From Njordibacter sp905182035 (GTDB taxonomy: Bacteria > Pseudomonadota > Gammaproteobacteria > Pseudomonadales > Balneatricaceae): a stretch of 64,000 nucleotides of DNA. The stretch covers positions 2,914,001 to 2,978,000 of the forward strand of contig NZ_CP159831.1 of NCBI RefSeq assembly GCF_047730075.1, written 5' to 3'. The position numbers were made by a program, and so were the translations under genes. Under the pieces are notes generated by a model. That model ran no database searches, was not told the origin of the DNA, and saw only the letters and a program-made list of their open reading frames with translations. Positions within the stretch are counted from its first letter, which is position 1; each line of letters begins with the position of its first letter. This document shows, piece after piece, positions 54,514-63,237 of this stretch.

Positions 54514-55332
54514 TTAATGATGGTCGTGAGCCATCGCCAAATACACAATGGTTAGCACCATAAAGATGAATGCCTGCAAAGTGATGATTAGGATGTGGAA
54601 CAGGGCCCACGGCACCGATAACAACCACTGTGCCCAGAAGGGTAGTAGTGCAATCAGAATAAAGATCATTTCTCCAGCGTACATGTTACCGAACAAGCGC
54701 AAAGCTAATGAAATAGGTTTAGCAATTAAACCTACCAACTCTAGGAACAAGTTGAAAGGTAGGGCCCACTTGCCTAAAGGCTGTAAGCTAAGCTCGGCTA
54801 AAAATCCGCCAATGCCTTTTTGCTGAATAGAGTAAAATATGATCAAAATAAACACCGCCAAGGACATGCCTAGGGTCACGTTTAAGTCTGTAGAAGGTAC
54901 AATCTTCATGAAGTGAATGCCCATCATGCCAGCGATGGATGGAATCCAATCAACTGGGATCAAGTCCATCAAGTTCATCAAGAACACCCACACAAAAATG
55001 GTCAGAGCCATGGGGGCAATGAGGGCGTTTTTGTGGTGGAATACGTTTTTCACGTTTTCATCCACAAATTCGATAATCATCTCAACGAAGTTTTGGGTAC
55101 CAGAAGGTACACCTGTAGTGGCTGTTCTAGCTACGCGGCTAAATAACCAGATGAAAAATGTGCCAAGACCAATTGACCAAGCCATAGAATCCACATTAAT
55201 GGCCATAAAGCCCATTTCTGAGGCCTCTTGAGCAGAATGTGCAAAACTCCATCCGTTATCCGGATGGTTGCCATAGGTTAAGTTAGTCAGGTGATGAGCG
55301 ATATACTCAGAGGACGTCATGCCACTAGCCAT
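54514..55332 (-). CDS. atpB: ATP synthase a subunit
   Basis: 272 aa membrane subunit that carries the proton half-channels. The essential arginine lies in PISLALRLFGNMYAGE. About five or six helices; N-terminal extension rich in polar residues. 8 nt behind atpI. Confidence 0.97.
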   Translation of the reverse strand: MASGMTSSEYIAHHLTNLTYGNHPDNGWSFAHSAQEASEMGFMAINVDSMAWSIGLGTFFIWLFSRVARTATTGVPSGTQNFVEMIIEFVDENVKNVFHHKNALIAPMALTIFVWVFLMNLMDLIPVDWIPSIAGMMGIHFMKIVPSTDLNVTLGMSLAVFILIIFYSIQQKGIGGFLAELSLQPLGKWALPFNLFLELVGLIAKPISLALRLFGNMYAGEMIFILIALLPFWAQWLLSVPWALFHILIITLQAFIFMVLTIVYLAMAHDHH

Positions 55333-55340
55333 GCTTTATC

Positions 55341-55757
55341 TCACTTTGATTTCGTAGAAGTTTGTTTATCTATAACCACTGGCAACATTGCTGCAAGTAA
55401 ATGGGAGCCAATAAAGGCTAATAGCAAGGCTAAAGGGTTTAGTGGGCTAACTAAACCGAATGCTAAACCGAACAAAACTACAGTTAAGGTTAGTTTAAGC
55501 ATTTCGTTGCCGTACATTTGCACCAAGGTTAGCTTTGCGTCTGCTGTAGCTTTTGGAGTTGAGTTGCGTTTGTTACCGCGCGCAAACTCTCGCCTCAAGG
55601 CCCAATAAGCAGGTAGGCTGTAAATGGCACCACCAAGAATCACGGACATTCCCGTAACCCAGTCTGTTATAGATAAACCCACTCCAATCAGTGCCACTAC
55701 AAGGGCCTGATAGGTTAATGTTTTTTGCAACCAATTGGGGGCTTTATTTAGCGCCAT
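55341..55757 (-). CDS. atpI: ATP synthase subunit I
   Basis: 138 aa, four hydrophobic helices, AtpI family; helps assemble the c ring. First gene of the operon. The 164-bp gap to parB should hold the atp promoter. Confidence 0.9.
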   Translation of the reverse strand: MALNKAPNWLQKTLTYQALVVALIGVGLSITDWVTGMSVILGGAIYSLPAYWALRREFARGNKRNSTPKATADAKLTLVQMYGNEMLKLTLTVVLFGLAFGLVSPLNPLALLLAFIGSHLLAAMLPVVIDKQTSTKSK

Positions 55758-55921
55758 AAGTGCTTAAAAAATCCGTTGGTTGCCAGTCTAAATATTAGCT
55801 GTGAGAGCTTCTACAATCACAGCGCACGGAATTATAGGGTGTTTGTTTTAAAACCTCAACAATTTTCCTTTTTTAAAGTTGTATTGCGATTATACATAAG
55901 TGAGACAATAGTCCCGTCTTA

Positions 55922-56794
55922 CTAGGGCTCAAGCCTTGCTATGATGCCATCGAGTTGGTCTAAGGTTGCATAGCTAATGGTTAGCTTGCCTTTGCCTTTG
56001 GCCGATTGTGTGATGCTGACGGCAGCACCTATAGCATCGGATAAACGATCTTGCAGACTGTGTATATCTGCATCGGGTGCTTGTTTTGTAACAACTTTTG
56101 GCTCTTGCTGCGCTTTACGTACTAACTCTTCGGTTTGACGTACCGACAGACCTTTAGCCACAACTTCACGGGCTGATTGTAATTGTTGGTCTTCTTCCAG
56201 TGCCAACAAAGAACGCGCATGACCCATTTCTAAGTCGCCCCGCTCTAGCATCAGTCGTACAGGTTCACTTAGCTGTAATAAACGCAATAAATTAGCGATG
56301 GCACTGCGGGATTTACCCACTGCGTCGGCTACTTGCTGCTGCGTGAGTTCAAACTCATTCTGTAAACGTTGTAATGCAAAGGCTTCTTCCATGGCATTAA
56401 GATCTTCACGTTGAATATTCTCAATTAAAGCCATGGCAATGGCATCTTCGTCCGGCACTTCTTTAATAAGGGCAGGGATGCTGTCTAGTTCTGCCAGTTG
56501 GGCAGCGCGCCAGCGGCGCTCGCCAGCAATAATTTCATACCGATCTATACCCACAGTACGGACAACAATAGGTTGCATAATGCCATGTACGCGAATTGAT
56601 GCCGCCAATTCCTCTAGGGCTTCTGGATCCATATCTCTTCGCGGCTGATAAACACCACGCTGAATCCACTCCACAGGTAGTTGTTGTAAACCATCTTTTT
56701 CCTTCGGTTGATTTTGTGTTAAATCAACATCAAGGCTACCCGCTCCTTGAAGTAAGGCTTCTAAACCACGATTGAGGCCACGTTTTTTAACCAT
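55922..56794 (-). CDS. parB: Chromosome partitioning protein ParB
   Basis: 290 aa DNA-binding CTPase. ParB motif box II GERRWRAAQLA preceded by RRDMDPEALEELAASIRVHG, a helix-turn-helix (LTQQQVADAVGKSRSAIANL) and a C-terminal dimer domain. Follows parA after 9 nt. I found no perfect parS (TGTTTCACGTGAAACA) on reading the window; the nearest sites must lie outside or be degenerate. Confidence 0.96.
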   Translation of the reverse strand: MVKKRGLNRGLEALLQGAGSLDVDLTQNQPKEKDGLQQLPVEWIQRGVYQPRRDMDPEALEELAASIRVHGIMQPIVVRTVGIDRYEIIAGERRWRAAQLAELDSIPALIKEVPDEDAIAMALIENIQREDLNAMEEAFALQRLQNEFELTQQQVADAVGKSRSAIANLLRLLQLSEPVRLMLERGDLEMGHARSLLALEEDQQLQSAREVVAKGLSVRQTEELVRKAQQEPKVVTKQAPDADIHSLQDRLSDAIGAAVSITQSAKGKGKLTISYATLDQLDGIIARLEP

Positions 56795-56803
56795 AATACT
56801 GCT

Positions 56804-57574
56804 CTATTTTTTTTCTTGTTGACGAATAAATTCGCTAGCTAATGCCAAATAAGCTACAGCGCCACGAGAATGCTTATCATACATCAGTGCTGGCAATCCG
56901 TGGCTGGGGGCCTCTGCTAAACGCACATTGCGAGGGATGATGGTGCGGTAGACTAAATCACCAAAGTGATTGACCAATTGGTGTGACACATCGTTGGTTA
57001 GGCTACTACGTGGGTCATACATGGTGCGTAGTATACCTTCAATCACTAAATTTGGATTAAGGTTGTTTTTGATAAGCTTTACGGTGTTTAGCAAAGCGCT
57101 AATTCCTTCCAATGCGTAATACTCACACTGCATAGGGACTAATACGCTGTTGGCACAGGCCAAGGCATTAACAGTGAGCATGTTTAAAGAAGGCGGACAG
57201 TCGATCAAGACAAAATCATAGCGGTGTTGTAACTGGCTTAAGGCGATTTTTAATCGAGCCTCTTTTTTGTCCACCTGAATCAGTTCAACTTCGGCTGCTG
57301 TTAGGTCACTGTTTGAGGGCAACAAGTCATAGCCTGCTGGGGTATTGATCTGCAATACTTGGTTTATGTCTACCCTCTGTGTGAGGACATCGAGCACAGA
57401 GTAGCGCAAGGTGTTCTTTTCAATGCCACTACCCATGGTGGTATTGCCCTGAGGATCTAAATCAATGACTAGTATCCGTCGTTTAGTGGCTACTAGTGAT
57501 GCCGCTAAGTTAACACAGGTGGTGGTTTTACCCACACCACCTTTTTGATTAGTTATAGCAATGACTTTGCTCAC
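56804..57574 (-). CDS. parA: Chromosome partitioning ATPase ParA (Soj)
   Basis: 256 aa. Deviant Walker A NQKGGVGKTTTCVNLA at the N terminus and LVIDLDPQGNTTMG; length is that of chromosomal ParA without the plasmid-type N-terminal DNA-binding extension. Between rsmG (7-nt gap) and parB. Confidence 0.97.
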   Translation of the reverse strand: MSKVIAITNQKGGVGKTTTCVNLAASLVATKRRILVIDLDPQGNTTMGSGIEKNTLRYSVLDVLTQRVDINQVLQINTPAGYDLLPSNSDLTAAEVELIQVDKKEARLKIALSQLQHRYDFVLIDCPPSLNMLTVNALACANSVLVPMQCEYYALEGISALLNTVKLIKNNLNPNLVIEGILRTMYDPRSSLTNDVSHQLVNHFGDLVYRTIIPRNVRLAEAPSHGLPALMYDKHSRGAVAYLALASEFIRQQEKK

Positions 57575-57581
57575 AATTGAC

Positions 57582-58262
57582 CTATACTAATTGCTTTTTA
57601 ATGGTTAACAGGTGGCGCTCTGCATCTACGCCTGGTACCTGCAAGGTTTGACAGTTTAGCAGGCTATAGTTTGCGGGTATAGCATCCACTTCTTGTTGAG
57701 GATAAGTGCCTTTCATAGCCACGAACACACCCTCTTCTGTGACTAAATGCTGGCAACCTTCTAGCATATCTTTAATTGATGCGAAGGCCCTTGATAACAC
57801 AATATCGTAGTTGAGATCTGGCGAATAAGTCTCACATCGTTGATTCACTACTTCAATGTTGTCGAGTTGATGGAGGTGCTTAAAGTGGGTAAGGAAGCGT
57901 GCCTTTTTACCGTTGGTGTCGAGTAAGTGGACAGTTTTATGTGGCCAGATGATAGCTAAAACCATACCCGGTAATCCTGCACCAGTGCCGATATCAATAA
58001 AACGTTGACCATCTAGCTTGGACAAAGAGTCTAAGATAGCAAGGCTGTCAAATAAATGTAACTTGATCATTTCCAGCGGGTCACGAATGGCCGTTAGGTT
58101 ATAGGCTTTGTTCCACTTAACCAGTTGCTCAATATAACTAACAAGAACATTAAGCTGGTTTTCAGACAAAGGTATTAAAAGTGATTTGCTGCCTTTATTA
58201 ATTAAATTGCGCCACTGTATGTGGGTCTGAATTAGATCTAATGCCGGAGTCGACAGAATCAT
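57582..58262 (-). CDS. rsmG: 16S rRNA m7G527 methyltransferase RsmG (GidB)
   Basis: 226 aa SAM-dependent methyltransferase. Motif I FIDIGTGAGLPGMVLAI and the WNKAYNLTAIRDP segment identify it. The N terminus is some 15-20 residues longer than E. coli RsmG; the ATG at 58262 is 2 nt after the mnmG stop, so an internal start is less likely. Confidence 0.95.
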   Translation of the reverse strand: MILSTPALDLIQTHIQWRNLINKGSKSLLIPLSENQLNVLVSYIEQLVKWNKAYNLTAIRDPLEMIKLHLFDSLAILDSLSKLDGQRFIDIGTGAGLPGMVLAIIWPHKTVHLLDTNGKKARFLTHFKHLHQLDNIEVVNQRCETYSPDLNYDIVLSRAFASIKDMLEGCQHLVTEEGVFVAMKGTYPQQEVDAIPANYSLLNCQTLQVPGVDAERHLLTIKKQLV

Positions 58263-58264
58263 TG

Positions 58265-60157
58265 CTATACGGCCAAATCGACTTTGTATTTCAGCTTATG
58301 TTTCTTGAGGTAAATTAACAACAAAGAAAGAGCGGCTGGCGTTACACCTTGTATTCGGCTAGCCATACCCAAATTATCTGGCCGAATTTCTTCTAGCTTA
58401 GCAGTCGCTTCGTTAGATAGACCGTGCACACTTTGGTAGTTAAAATCGGCAGGAATTACGGTAGACTCGTGGCGTTTCAGACGCTCAACATCTTCTTTTT
58501 GACGATCTATATATCCCGCGTACTTAATATCTATTTCTATTTGTTCACCTACTATTGGGTCTACATCTGATAATTCAGCAGCTTGATGGAGCTTCGGGTA
58601 ATTGAGTTCAGGGCGTTTGAGTATGTCTAACAAATTGGTATCTTTACTCAAAGGCTGAGCTAACAAAGGTTCTAACGTTCTGCCTAACTCGTTATGAAGA
58701 GTTATTTTAGTCTCTCTCATTAATTTTTTACGCTGTTCAATGGCTTCGCATTTTTCGTTAAAAGTTCGCCAACGTTGTTCCCCTACCAATCCAAGTTTGT
58801 AGCCAATTTCTGTTAACCGCTGGTCGGCGTTGTCTTCTCGTAATAAAAGACGATATTCTGCGCGGCTGGTGAACATTCTGTAAGGTTCTTGAGTACCGTT
58901 GGTTACTAGGTCATCGACCATTACCCCTAGATATGCTTGATCACGACGTGCTGTCCAAGGCTCCTTGTCTAAAGCTCTTAAGCCTGCATTGGTTCCGGCC
59001 AGTAAACCCTGGGCTCCAGCTTCTTCGTACCCAGTGGTGCCATTGATTTGGCCAGCAAAATATAATCCGTTAATTAATTTGGTTTCTAAAGTAGGTCTTA
59101 GATCCTGTGGATTAAAATAATCGTATTCAATTGCGTAACCAGGACGCACAATATGGGCGTTTTCAAAACCTACAATAGACCTTACAAAATCCAGCTGAAC
59201 ATCAAAAGGCAAGCTAGTAGAAATACCATTAGGGTAGAGTTCAATGCTATTTAAGCCTTCAGGCTCAACGAATATTTGGTGGCTGTCTTTATCAGCAAAG
59301 CGCATTATCTTATCTTCAATCGATGGACAGTAACGTGGTCCAACCCCTTCAATAACACCTGCATACAAGGGTGAGCGATCCAAACTATTTCGGATCATAT
59401 TATGGGTATTAATGTTGGTATGGGTAATATGACAGGGCACTTGTTGTGGATGATCACTCACCTTTCCAAGCATAGACATTACCGGTGTAGGGGTGTCCCC
59501 TGGTTGTTCTTGCATTACACTAAAATCTACAGTTCGACGATCAATACGTGGCGGTGTTCCAGTTTTTAGGCGCTCAATACGAAAGGGTCTTTCCCTAAGT
59601 CGTTGTGCTAATGCATTAGCTGGTGGATCACCCGCGCGGCCACCTTGGCTTTGCTGCATACCTATATGAATAATTCCGCCAAGGAAAGTGCCTGTAGTCA
59701 TAACAACTTGTTGGGCATGAAAACTTAAACCCATGTTGGTTTTAGCTCCAACCACCTGATCTTGTTCGATGATTAAGTCATCTACAGATTGTTGAAAAAT
59801 GTAAAGATTTTGTTGTTGTTCTAGGGTTTGGCGAATAGCATTGCGATACAGGCCCCGGTCTGCTTGAGCTCTTGTTGCCCTTACGGCTGGGCCCTTGCGT
59901 GAATTTAATACGCGAAATTGGATGCCAGCAAGATCTGTGGCCCTAGCCATAGCGCCATCAAAAGCGTCAATCTCTCGTACTAAGTGGCTTTTACCAATAC
60001 CACCGATCGCAGGGTTGCATGACATTTGTCCCAAGGTGTCCATGTTATGGGTCAAAAGTAAGGTTTGCGCCCCCAAACGAGCACTGGCTAGCGCTGCTTC
60101 TGTACCAGCGTGACCACCACCAATAACAATGACATCAAAACGTGAGGGAAAATCCAC
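58265..60157 (-). CDS. mnmG: tRNA uridine-5-carboxymethylaminomethyl modification enzyme MnmG (GidA)
   Basis: 630 aa FAD enzyme that, with MnmE, modifies U34 of several tRNAs. FAD motif VIGGGHAGTEAALASARLG, CNPAIGGIGKSHLV and the later GTTGYEEAGAQG motif. The start is GTG with AAGGAA about 6 nt ahead. The upstream 680 bp contain the oriC candidate, and mnmE, which often precedes mnmG directly, is 3 kb away. Confidence 0.97.
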   Translation of the reverse strand: MDFPSRFDVIVIGGGHAGTEAALASARLGAQTLLLTHNMDTLGQMSCNPAIGGIGKSHLVREIDAFDGAMARATDLAGIQFRVLNSRKGPAVRATRAQADRGLYRNAIRQTLEQQQNLYIFQQSVDDLIIEQDQVVGAKTNMGLSFHAQQVVMTTGTFLGGIIHIGMQQSQGGRAGDPPANALAQRLRERPFRIERLKTGTPPRIDRRTVDFSVMQEQPGDTPTPVMSMLGKVSDHPQQVPCHITHTNINTHNMIRNSLDRSPLYAGVIEGVGPRYCPSIEDKIMRFADKDSHQIFVEPEGLNSIELYPNGISTSLPFDVQLDFVRSIVGFENAHIVRPGYAIEYDYFNPQDLRPTLETKLINGLYFAGQINGTTGYEEAGAQGLLAGTNAGLRALDKEPWTARRDQAYLGVMVDDLVTNGTQEPYRMFTSRAEYRLLLREDNADQRLTEIGYKLGLVGEQRWRTFNEKCEAIEQRKKLMRETKITLHNELGRTLEPLLAQPLSKDTNLLDILKRPELNYPKLHQAAELSDVDPIVGEQIEIDIKYAGYIDRQKEDVERLKRHESTVIPADFNYQSVHGLSNEATAKLEEIRPDNLGMASRIQGVTPAALSLLLIYLKKHKLKYKVDLAV

Positions 60158-60775
60158 TTGCTATTCCTTACCAATTAAAAACTTACCATTAGCAGGCTAG
60201 TATAACTTTTTTATCGTGGTTAATAAATGTTCAGAAATTTGATTTATTTTAAGTGTTAGTTAGTAATATGTGTTTAAGAAGTATATATATTTTATATTGT
60301 TATTGTTGTTATTATTAAGGAATAGGTTTTTTATGTATAAGTTAAATAAACCATTTAAATACAATAAAATAACACAAGGATAAGCCTGTTAATCTAGTGT
60401 GACTAAAGGTCACAAAAGCTGCTGCTGAATTGTGTATAACTTAGGTGGTTATCCACAAGATTAATTTATACACAGTTTAGTGATGTGTAGGATCCCAATT
60501 TATTCACAGCTTTTAAGTAGATAATTAACTATAGTTTTATTCTTCTAGATTAATGTAGAAGTGATTGTGACACTATTTGTGGATAGGTGTATTAAACTAC
60601 TTAACAGACTGCTTCTGTGTATTTCAACTTAGGTGGATAAATAACACTAAAAATTTACTTAAGGTATGGGTAACTTGGGCATAAGTATGTTTGTGAAATT
60701 TTATATATTTTTGGAAAAATACTAAATTAGCGGCATTGATTTCACTTTTATGACCTAATTAACTTAATAAAGTAA
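60158..60775. other. oriC: Candidate chromosomal replication origin oriC
   Basis: An untranslated AT-rich gap. Four perfect DnaA boxes (TTATNCACA): 60431-60439 minus, 60449-60457, 60466-60474 and 60500-60508 plus. Two with one mismatch at 60578-60586 and 60632-60640, both minus. Left of them (about 60220-60370) is a very AT-rich stretch that could be the unwinding element. Only one GATC is seen, so a SeqA/Dam-type control is not suggested. oriC beside gidA/mnmG is known from enterobacteria; dnaA itself is outside the window. Confidence 0.85.
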
Positions 60776-60815
60776 CAAAAAAGCCCAAGACGTGGAGATG
60801 AACTTGGGCTTTTTG
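60776..60815 (-). terminator. Terminator of the pit operon
   Basis: On the minus strand, AAAAAGCCCAAG pairs with CTTGGGCTTTTTT across a 14-nt loop, 22 nt past the pit stop. It separates pit transcription from the origin region. Confidence 0.9.
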
Positions 60816-60837
60816 TTAGTATTACTATTGCTTAAAA

Positions 60838-62112
60838 TTAAGAAAAAACAGCCTTAAATATATAGAAGAAAAGGATAGATAAGATTGCCCCGGCAGGCAG
60901 AGTAATAATCCATGAAGTAAAGATGGTTGCCACGGTACGTAAGTTAATTGCAGCTAAACCACGGGCTAAACCTACACCTAATACCGCGCCTACTAGGGTA
61001 TGGGTAGTGGAGATTGGTAAACCAATACCGGAGGCAAGTACAACCGTTGCAGAGGCGCCTAACTCTGCTGCAAAGCCACGGCTAGGAGTTAGTTCTGTAA
61101 TCTTGGTACCGATGGTAGCCATTACCTTATAGCCGTAGGTAACAAGGCCAACAACAATACCCACACCACCCACTAAAAGTATCCATGCAGGCATGCTGGA
61201 TTTGGCGGAAACTGCGCCAGATTTTATAGTAGTGATGGCGGCAGCCATCGGGCCAACAGCATTGGCTACATCGTTTGAACCGTGGGCAAAAGCCATGGCG
61301 CAAGCAGTGAAGATCATCAACACAGCAAAGACTTTTTCTACGTTAGCAAAGCGATCTTCATACTCAATGTCTTTGTTACGCTTTACACGGGCCAACATCA
61401 TGCTGCCGACCACAGAAACCACAAGGCCAACTGCAGCTGCCGCCAACGACATTTCAAAGTAGTTTAGGCTAAAACCAATGTCTTTAAATACATGTTTTAG
61501 GCCCTTAATTAACGTCACCATAGTGATCATAAAACCTACCATAAACATGTACATAGGTATGTAGCGTTTGGCATTTTCAAATGGCGTTTCAGTGTCTAAG
61601 ATGAGACGCTGAACACTCCTGAATAACATGTAGGAAATCATGCCTGCTAGCAGGGGTGAAACGATCCAACTGGCCGCGATGGTGCCAACTTTGCCCCAAC
61701 TCACAGCATCTACAGAAATGGCAACGGCGGCAAAGCCAACGATGGCACCTACAATTGAATGGGTGGTAGATACTGGCCAACCTAACATGGAGGCAATTAA
61801 CAACCAAGTACCTGCAGCGAGAAGCGCTGAGAGCATACCGTACACCAAGTATTCTGGCGTACCTTGTAAAGTAAGAGGATCAATAATGCCTTTACGAATG
61901 GTGGCTGTTACTTCGCCTCCTGCTAGGTAGGCGCCTGCGAATTCAAAGATCATCGCTATAATGATGGCTTGCTTTAATGTAATAGCGCCAGAGCCAACTG
62001 AAGTACCCATGGCGTTAGCCACGTCATTTGCACCTACACCCCAAGCCATAAAAACACCAAAGACAATGGCTAGGATGAGTAAAATTTGACCGTATTCGTT
62101 TAAAACTTCCAT
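60838..62112 (-). CDS. pit: Inorganic phosphate transporter (PiT family)
   Basis: 424 aa inner-membrane carrier with two PHO-4 repeats: GANDVANAMGTSVGSGAIT near residue 27 and GSNDVANAVGPMAAAITTIK in the second half, plus STTHSIVGAIVG and STTHTLVGAVLG. Low-affinity phosphate uptake, probably as a metal-phosphate complex. Directly downstream of a PhoU-like gene (67-bp gap), a standard pairing. Confidence 0.95.
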   Translation of the reverse strand: MEVLNEYGQILLILAIVFGVFMAWGVGANDVANAMGTSVGSGAITLKQAIIIAMIFEFAGAYLAGGEVTATIRKGIIDPLTLQGTPEYLVYGMLSALLAAGTWLLIASMLGWPVSTTHSIVGAIVGFAAVAISVDAVSWGKVGTIAASWIVSPLLAGMISYMLFRSVQRLILDTETPFENAKRYIPMYMFMVGFMITMVTLIKGLKHVFKDIGFSLNYFEMSLAAAAVGLVVSVVGSMMLARVKRNKDIEYEDRFANVEKVFAVLMIFTACAMAFAHGSNDVANAVGPMAAAITTIKSGAVSAKSSMPAWILLVGGVGIVVGLVTYGYKVMATIGTKITELTPSRGFAAELGASATVVLASGIGLPISTTHTLVGAVLGVGLARGLAAINLRTVATIFTSWIITLPAGAILSILFFYIFKAVFS

Positions 62113-62179
62113 AATATTTTTCTCGAAACTACGCAGTGTATGTGTTATCCGTATGTATCTAGGCGCTTATAATTGGCAT

Positions 62180-62854
62180 TTATCGAGCGATGATGACTTG
62201 GATTTGCTCTCCAGCACTTTGTGCGTGGTCGGCTAGGTTGCCAATAGCTTCGATAGTCTTATACATAAACATGGCATCGATGGGTGGTAGGCTGGTTTCA
62301 ATTTCATGTAACTTTGCCCGCAGGGTGATTTGACGTTTATCGTTTTTGTCTTCTGCTTTTTCTAGTTTGGTAATGCAGCGGTTGATGCGGTCAATTTCGC
62401 GGCCACCAAACCCTGAACCAATTAGTTCATCAAGCTCATCAATCACCACCTTTGCTTCCACAGCCACAGCCACAGCAGATTTTACGTATGCAGTCATATC
62501 TGTAGCAATTTTCTTAGGTACAACCTGTTTGCGACCCAGCATGATGCCGGCAATGTCTTTTGCAGTGTTACAAATTTTATCTTGCTTACTTAGCAGATGG
62601 ATAAGGTCTGAACGGTTAATGGGCATGAACAAGCTTTTGGGTAAGTGAAGGCGGATATCTTGTTTCTGATTATCGGCGTGGCCTTCAAACTCGGCAATGG
62701 AATTATAACAGGCTTCTACGGTTTCCCAGTCTTCTTTGATTATGGCTTGAAAGAAAGGGATTAATAGTTCCACGCACTGCAACACAGTGTGCATGTGGTT
62801 TTGTAATGGTTTGATGGGTGAGTGGCCAAACAAACTAAGAATGGGATTTACCAT
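62180..62854 (-). CDS. DUF47/PhoU-like protein paired with Pit
   Basis: A 224-aa helical cytoplasmic protein of the TIGR00153/DUF47 family, distantly PhoU-like. Long amphipathic helices; segments such as LHLPKSLFMPINRSDLIHLL and DKICNTAKDIAGIML are typical. These proteins stand beside pit genes and are thought to control the transporter. First gene of the pair; spacing fits one operon. Confidence 0.9.
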   Translation of the reverse strand: MVNPILSLFGHSPIKPLQNHMHTVLQCVELLIPFFQAIIKEDWETVEACYNSIAEFEGHADNQKQDIRLHLPKSLFMPINRSDLIHLLSKQDKICNTAKDIAGIMLGRKQVVPKKIATDMTAYVKSAVAVAVEAKVVIDELDELIGSGFGGREIDRINRCITKLEKAEDKNDKRQITLRAKLHEIETSLPPIDAMFMYKTIEAIGNLADHAQSAGEQIQVIIAR

Positions 62855-63237
62855 GTGAACTTCCTTTACAAAGGGCAGGGTAGTTAAAGTTGCTCGGCAT
62901 TATAGGTACCTTATGTATAGGCATCAAGCTCTAGATGCAATGATCCCCAAGATAGTATTTTTTGCCGGCTGCTTTTTGCCTAATATGATTTTAATTTTAG
63001 CTAATAGTGTGGTCTAGCTTAAGGTTTGTTTTTCTACTCTTTTGCAGATCAATTAACGCCATCGATATCATCTACTTCTCACTACCATCTGACAACATAA
63101 TGGTTCCTTTGGGATAGGTTTTGGCGTCTACCTTTAGTTGCTCACACATCAGCTCTCTTTAGGCTGTAGGTGATGATGTATTCGATATCAACCTAATCTT
63201 CGATACATTAACTGTGTTAATCACTGAATATGTATAA
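62855..63237. other. 383-bp gap between mnmE and the Pit pair
   Basis: Promoter space for the DUF47-pit operon. On the minus strand a 24-codon frame (about 63080-63154, peptide MCEQLKVDAKTYPKGTIMLS...) has an AGAGAG ahead, but is too short to call a gene. No terminator for mnmE seen. Confidence 0.4.

Noticed and set aside
55758..60157. parS site (TGTTTCACGTGAAACA) near parAB
   Set aside because: Read for CACGTG cores over the window; the few found lack the flanking TTT/AAA arms. Degenerate sites cannot be excluded without a computed search.
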